Origin: Anaerolineales bacterium UBA3940
GTDB lineage: Bacteria > Chloroflexota > Anaerolineae > Aggregatilineales > UBA3940
Direction of reading: 5' to 3'
Assembly: GCA_002385675.1 (NCBI GenBank)
Contig: DGDY01000216.1
Coordinates: forward strand, 1-8,308
DNA length: 8,308 nt
Made by a program: the position numbers and the translations under genes. The notes under the pieces were generated by a model. The model saw only the letters and a program-made list of their open reading frames with translations. It made no database searches and was not told where the DNA came from. Below, piece after piece: positions 5,211 to 8,308 of this stretch (position 1 is the stretch's first letter; the number at the start of each line of letters is the position of its first letter).

Positions 5211-6302
5211 ATGAGCGAACGAAAGTACTGGGTAGGCTTCAGCCTGGTCAAAGGCATCGGCCCGGTGCGGGTGCGCCAGCTTCTGGAGTGCTTCGGCACG
5301 CTCGGCGAGGCATGGCGCGCCGCCCCGGACGATCTGAGCGCCGCCGGGCTGGACCGCCGCGCGCTGAACAGCCTGATCGAGACGCGCCAGCGGGTAGACC
5401 TCGACGCCGAGCTAGCCCGGCTGGATAAGCTCGGCATTGCGGTGCTCACCTGGGAGGACGAGGACTACCCGCGCCTGCTGGCCAACCTGCGGAGCATCGA
5501 TCACGCGCCGCCGGTGCTGTACCTGCGCGGGAGCCTCGCCGAAACGGACGAGTGGTCGCTCGCCGTCGTCGGGACGCGCCGCGCCACGCCCTACGGGCGG
5601 CAGGTGACGCACCAGCTTGCCGGGGAACTGGCCGCCAACGGCCTGACGATCGTCAGCGGGCTGGCGCGGGGCCTCGACGCCGAAGCGCACCAGGCAGCGC
5701 TTGCCGCCGGGGGCCGCACGATCGCGGTGCTGCCCTGTGGGCTTGACACGATCTACCCGCCGGAGCACCGGCGTCTGGCCGCCGACATCATGCAGAGCGG
5801 CGCAGTTATGACGATGTTCCCGCTCGGCACAAAGCCCGTCGCGCCGAACATCTCCGCCCGCAACCGGCTGATCAGCGGGCTGGCGCGGGGTGTGCTCGTG
5901 ACCGAGGCGGGCGAGAAGAGCGGTGCGCTGATCACCGCGCGGCACGCGCTCGAACAGGGGCGTGAGGTGTTCGCCGTGCCGGGCAACATCACCACAAGCG
6001 GCAGCATCGGCACGAATCAGCTTATTCAGGACGGCGCGCACCCGGTCCTGAGCGTGCAGGACGTGCTCGACGTGCTCAACCTGGAGCGGGTTGCCGCCTA
6101 CGCCGACGCACGTGAGAACCTGCCCGCTGTGAACGACGACGAGCGCGCGGTGCTGGCATCACTCGGCGCTGAACCGCTGCACATAGACGAACTCGTACAG
6201 CGCTGCGGGCTGGCCGTACACGCCGCGAACAGCGCGCTCGTCATGCTGGAGCTTAAAGGCATGGTGCGCCAGGTCGGGCCGATGACGTACGTCCGAGCCT
6301 GA
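5211..6302 (+). CDS. dprA: DNA-processing protein DprA (Smf family)
   Basis: DprA binds incoming single-stranded DNA during natural transformation and loads RecA on it; many non-competent bacteria also keep it. The 363-residue product has three parts. An N-terminal helix-hairpin-helix-like region (about 1-65) begins with the typical VGFSLVKGIGPVR. The Rossmann-like DprA core (about 80-295) has VVGTRRATPYG (119-129), IVSGLARGLDAEAH (147-160), GLDTIYP (177-183), ARNRLISGLA (216-225), SGALITARHALEQGR (237-251), FAVPGNI (254-260) and GTNQLIQDGA (267-276). A C-terminal winged-helix domain (about 305-361) ends MVRQVGPMTYVR. One deviation is notable: the usual S/T-E-[YF]-P before the PLGT turn reads TMFP (201-204), and the FPxRNR motif reads ISARNR (214-219). 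The RNR is intact, so function is probably kept. It heads a same-strand run with manC 38 bases on. No good ribosome binding site is visible; the ATG is chosen because the conserved N-terminus starts there. Confidence 0.95.
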   Translation: MSERKYWVGFSLVKGIGPVRVRQLLECFGTLGEAWRAAPDDLSAAGLDRRALNSLIETRQRVDLDAELARLDKLGIAVLTWEDEDYPRLLANLRSIDHAPPVLYLRGSLAETDEWSLAVVGTRRATPYGRQVTHQLAGELAANGLTIVSGLARGLDAEAHQAALAAGGRTIAVLPCGLDTIYPPEHRRLAADIMQSGAVMTMFPLGTKPVAPNISARNRLISGLARGVLVTEAGEKSGALITARHALEQGREVFAVPGNITTSGSIGTNQLIQDGAHPVLSVQDVLDVLNLERVAAYADARENLPAVNDDERAVLASLGAEPLHIDELVQRCGLAVHAANSALVMLELKGMVRQVGPMTYVRA

Positions 6303-6340
6303 GCGACCGTTTAGCACCGGATAGCAAGAAGAAGGAACTG

Positions 6341-7420
6341 ATGACCAACGCATACGCCCTGATCATGGCTGGCGGCGCTGGCACGCGCCTGTGGCCCTTA
6401 AGCCGGGAAAACCGGCCCAAACCGCTCATCAAGCTCGTGGACCGCGAGCGCTCGATGTTCCAGATCGCCGTCGAGCGGCTGGACCCGCTGTTCCCGCCGG
6501 AGCGAGTGCTCGTCGTGGCGAACGCCACGCTGACGCCGCAGCTTCAGGAGCAGGCCCCGGCCATCCCGCCGGAGAACTTCATCGTGGAGCCTTCCGGGCG
6601 GAACACCGCCCCGGCGATCGGGCTGGCTGCCGTGCACCTGCTGCACCGCGATCCGGAAGCTGTGCTGGCAGTGCTGACCGCAGATCACTACATTCAGGAT
6701 GAGGCCCGCTTCCGTGAGGTGCTGGGGGCGGCGGTTGAGGTCGCCGCGAGCGGCGGCATCGTGACGCTGGGCATCGAGCCGGACTACCCGGCGACGGGGT
6801 TCGGCTATATCGAGCGCGGGGCGCTCGCGCGGACCGTCAACGGCGTGGACGTGTACACGCTCAAACAGTTCCGCGAAAAGCCCGACGAGGCCACCGCCGA
6901 ACGCTACGTCGCGAGCGGGCAATATAGCTGGAACAGCGGCATGTTCATCTGGCAGGCCGCCCGCGTGATGGCGGAGTTTGAGCAGCACGCGCCAGACATT
7001 TACACATCTCTTACGCAAATCAGAAGCAGTGTCGGCGAGGCCCGTTATAATGAAGTGCTGCATGAGGTCTGGCCGACTATACGAAAGATCTCCATCGATT
7101 ACGCCGTCATGGAGCATGCCGATACCGACGTATTCGTCATCCCGGTGGAGATGGGCTGGAGCGACATAGGCAGCTTTGATGCGCTATACGATATTCTGTC
7201 CGCGAGCGGCGAACCTGTCGCCCGGCCAGACAGTACCATCATGGTGGATACAACTAGCACTCTGGTTATGAGTGATAAGCTGGTCGCGACCATCGGGCTG
7301 GAAGATGTGGTCATTATTGAGACGGATGATGCCCTGCTGGTATGCCGTCGCGACCGGGCACAGGACGTGAAGCAGATCGTCGAGAGGTTGAAGAAGGAGA
7401 ACCGGGACCGGTATCTATGA
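6341..7420 (+). CDS. manC: Mannose-1-phosphate guanylyltransferase (GDP-mannose pyrophosphorylase)
   Basis: It joins GTP and mannose-1-phosphate to give GDP-mannose and pyrophosphate, supplying mannose donors for glycans, glycolipids or glycoproteins. The 359-residue protein has the nucleotidyltransferase signature [20 protein letters not shown] (residues 8-27) and then [15 protein letters not shown] (83-97). LTADHYIQD (112-120) carries a metal-binding Asp. Further on are GFGYIERG (153-160), [15 protein letters not shown] (176-190), [10 protein letters not shown] (195-204) and [16 protein letters not shown] (270-285) with a second conserved Asp. The length fits the single-domain ManC type without a fused phosphomannose isomerase. 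Related nucleotide-sugar specificities are possible but less likely. AAGGA lies a few bases before the ATG. It sits between dprA and topA, with topA starting inside its stop, so the three probably form one transcript even though sugar activation is unrelated to DNA processing. From about 7001 to 7350 the codons become much richer in A/T-ending forms than the rest of the gene. Confidence 0.93.
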   Translation: MTNAYALIMAGGAGTRLWPLSRENRPKPLIKLVDRERSMFQIAVERLDPLFPPERVLVVANATLTPQLQEQAPAIPPENFIVEPSGRNTAPAIGLAAVHLLHRDPEAVLAVLTADHYIQDEARFREVLGAAVEVAASGGIVTLGIEPDYPATGFGYIERGALARTVNGVDVYTLKQFREKPDEATAERYVASGQYSWNSGMFIWQAARVMAEFEQHAPDIYTSLTQIRSSVGEARYNEVLHEVWPTIRKISIDYAVMEHADTDVFVIPVEMGWSDIGSFDALYDILSASGEPVARPDSTIMVDTTSTLVMSDKLVATIGLEDVVIIETDDALLVCRRDRAQDVKQIVERLKKENRDRYL

Positions 7421-8308
7421 CTGAGACTTTATTCGCGTATTGTGTGAAGTGTAAAACGAAGCGCCCGATCAAGGACGCCGAGCCGACCTTCACAAAGAGC
7501 GGCCAGCCCGCGACGAAGGGCGTCTGCCCGGAATGCGGCACGACGCTCTACCGCATGGGCGAGACGCCCGCGCATGAGGGTCTGCCCCGCCCTGCGCCTG
7601 CCCCCCGGGCAAGCAAAAGCAAGCGCAGCAAAAGCAGCAAGAGCACGGGCAAGGACAGGGGCAAGAGCAGCAACGGGCAGCGGCGTGGCAAGCTCGTGAT
7701 TGTCGAGTCCCCGGCGAAGGCGCGCACCATTGAAAACTACCTGGGCAAGGGCTACAAGGTCCGGGCTTCGATCGGGCACGTGCGTGACCTGCTCAAGTCG
7801 AAGCTCTCGGTTGACATCGAGAACAACTTCGAGCCGAGCTACCGCGTGCCCAACGACAAGCGCGAGCTGGTGAAGGAGCTTAAGGAAGCCGCGGCAAAGG
7901 CCGAGGAAATCTACCTGGCAACCGACCTCGACCGCGAAGGCGAGGCGATTGCCTGGCACCTGATGGCCGCCGCCGAGATCGACGCGGACCGCGCACGCCG
8001 CGTGGTGTTCAACGAGATCACCCCGGACGCGATCCGCGAGGCCTTCAAGCGCCCGCGCAGCATCGATATGAACCTGGTCGACGCGCAGCAGGCGCGCCGC
8101 ATCCTCGACCGGCTGGTGGGCTACAAGCTCAGTCCGCTGCTGTGGGAGAAGGTCCGCCCGCGCCTGTCGGCGGGCCGCGTGCAGTCGGTCGCCGTGCGGC
8201 TGGTCGTCGAGCGCGAGCGTGAGATCGAGAACTTCACGCCTGAGGAGTACTGGACCATCGAGGCGGACCTTGCCCGCCAGGCCGAGCGCGACAACCCCGA
8301 CCGCCTGA
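7417..8308 (+). CDS. topA: DNA topoisomerase I with N-terminal four-cysteine (DUF5679-like) module, 3' partial
   Basis: Type IA topoisomerase relaxes negative supercoils by transient single-strand cleavage. The frame starts at ATG 7417, overlapping the manC stop as ATGA, and stays open to the window edge (297 complete codons). Residues 9-40 form a zinc-ribbon-like module with Cys9-x2-Cys12 and Cys37-x2-Cys40 around a K/R-rich core; I recognise this as DUF5679-like. A basic, Ser/Lys-rich linker follows (about 57-71). The TOPRIM domain begins [20 protein letters not shown] (72-91), with catalytic Glu77 and the acidic triad Asp150, Asp152 and Glu154 in [27 protein letters not shown] (181-193), [20 protein letters not shown] (204-223) and [14 protein letters not shown] (230-243) are standard. 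The strand-cleaving tyrosine, domains III-IV and any C-terminal zinc fingers lie beyond the window, so completeness cannot be judged. The four-base overlap suggests translational coupling to manC. The truncation is an edge effect, not a mutation. Confidence 0.95.
   Translation, partial: MTETLFAYCVKCKTKRPIKDAEPTFTKSGQPATKGVCPECGTTLYRMGETPAHEGLPRPAPAPRASKSKRSKSSKSTGKDRGKSSNGQRRGKLVIVESPAKARTIENYLGKGYKVRASIGHVRDLLKSKLSVDIENNFEPSYRVPNDKRELVKELKEAAAKAEEIYLATDLDREGEAIAWHLMAAAEIDADRARRVVFNEITPDAIREAFKRPRSIDMNLVDAQQARRILDRLVGYKLSPLLWEKVRPRLSAGRVQSVAVRLVVEREREIENFTPEEYWTIEADLARQAERDNPDRL

Noticed and set aside
4820..5449. Minus-strand frame of 209 codons across the flavodoxin/dprA gap
   Set aside because: It is Arg/Ser-rich with no motif, extends into the dprA coding region on the opposite strand, and does not show the codon bias of the confirmed genes.
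8281..8308. Apparent TGA at the very end read as a topA stop
   Set aside because: The final CTGA is CTG plus the first base of the next codon in the topA frame; the gene continues past the window edge.

Overview
This is GC-rich chromosomal DNA, most likely from an uncultivated member of the Chloroflexota (Anaerolineae-like). Three things support that placement. TopA carries an N-terminal four-cysteine module of the DUF5679 kind that I associate with this phylum. Hairpin repeats with GTAGGGGC/GCCCCTAC arms lie between genes. All genes are housekeeping types with strongly G/C-ending codons. The taxonomic call is an inference. The first 19 bases are not genomic: they match the Nextera/Tn5 mosaic-end adapter, so the left edge is a library or assembly end.

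Layout, left to right. (1) Bases 21-293 hold the 3' end of an unrecognised, possibly TPR-like protein (+). (2) Bases 294-428 are a convergent gap with two GTAGGGGC-armed inverted repeats. (3) Bases 429-2672 hold two tandem M29-family aminopeptidase paralogues (-), each with a strong ribosome binding site. Their C-terminal halves are nearly identical and their N-terminal halves clearly diverged. (4) Bases 2673-3078 are a divergent control region with a good sigma70-type promoter for each side and a 21-bp dyad. (5) Bases 3079-4239 encode an HD-domain dGTPase (dgt, +). It converges, with a 7-base gap, on a HemG-like flavodoxin-domain protein (-, 4247-4777). (6) Bases 4778-5210 are a second divergent gap that is rich in short inverted repeats. 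(7) From 5211 to the end lies a likely operon, dprA - manC - topA (+). manC starts 38 bases after dprA, and topA overlaps the manC stop by four bases. topA is cut off by the window edge.

Functionally the genes cover peptide breakdown (M29 pair), dNTP pool control (Dgt), a flavin redox protein, ssDNA handling and transformation (DprA), GDP-mannose supply for surface glycans or glycoconjugates (ManC) and DNA supercoiling (TopA). dprA next to topA is a familiar bacterial arrangement; the sugar-nucleotide gene between them is the oddity. I see no phage, insertion sequence, CRISPR, toxin-antitoxin or defence system. I do not think the window contains a previously undescribed multi-gene system. The observations most worth following are the adapter artefact, the mosaic divergence of the aminopeptidase pair, the zinc-ribbon extension of TopA, the inverted-repeat cluster upstream of the flavodoxin gene, and the change in codon usage inside manC.
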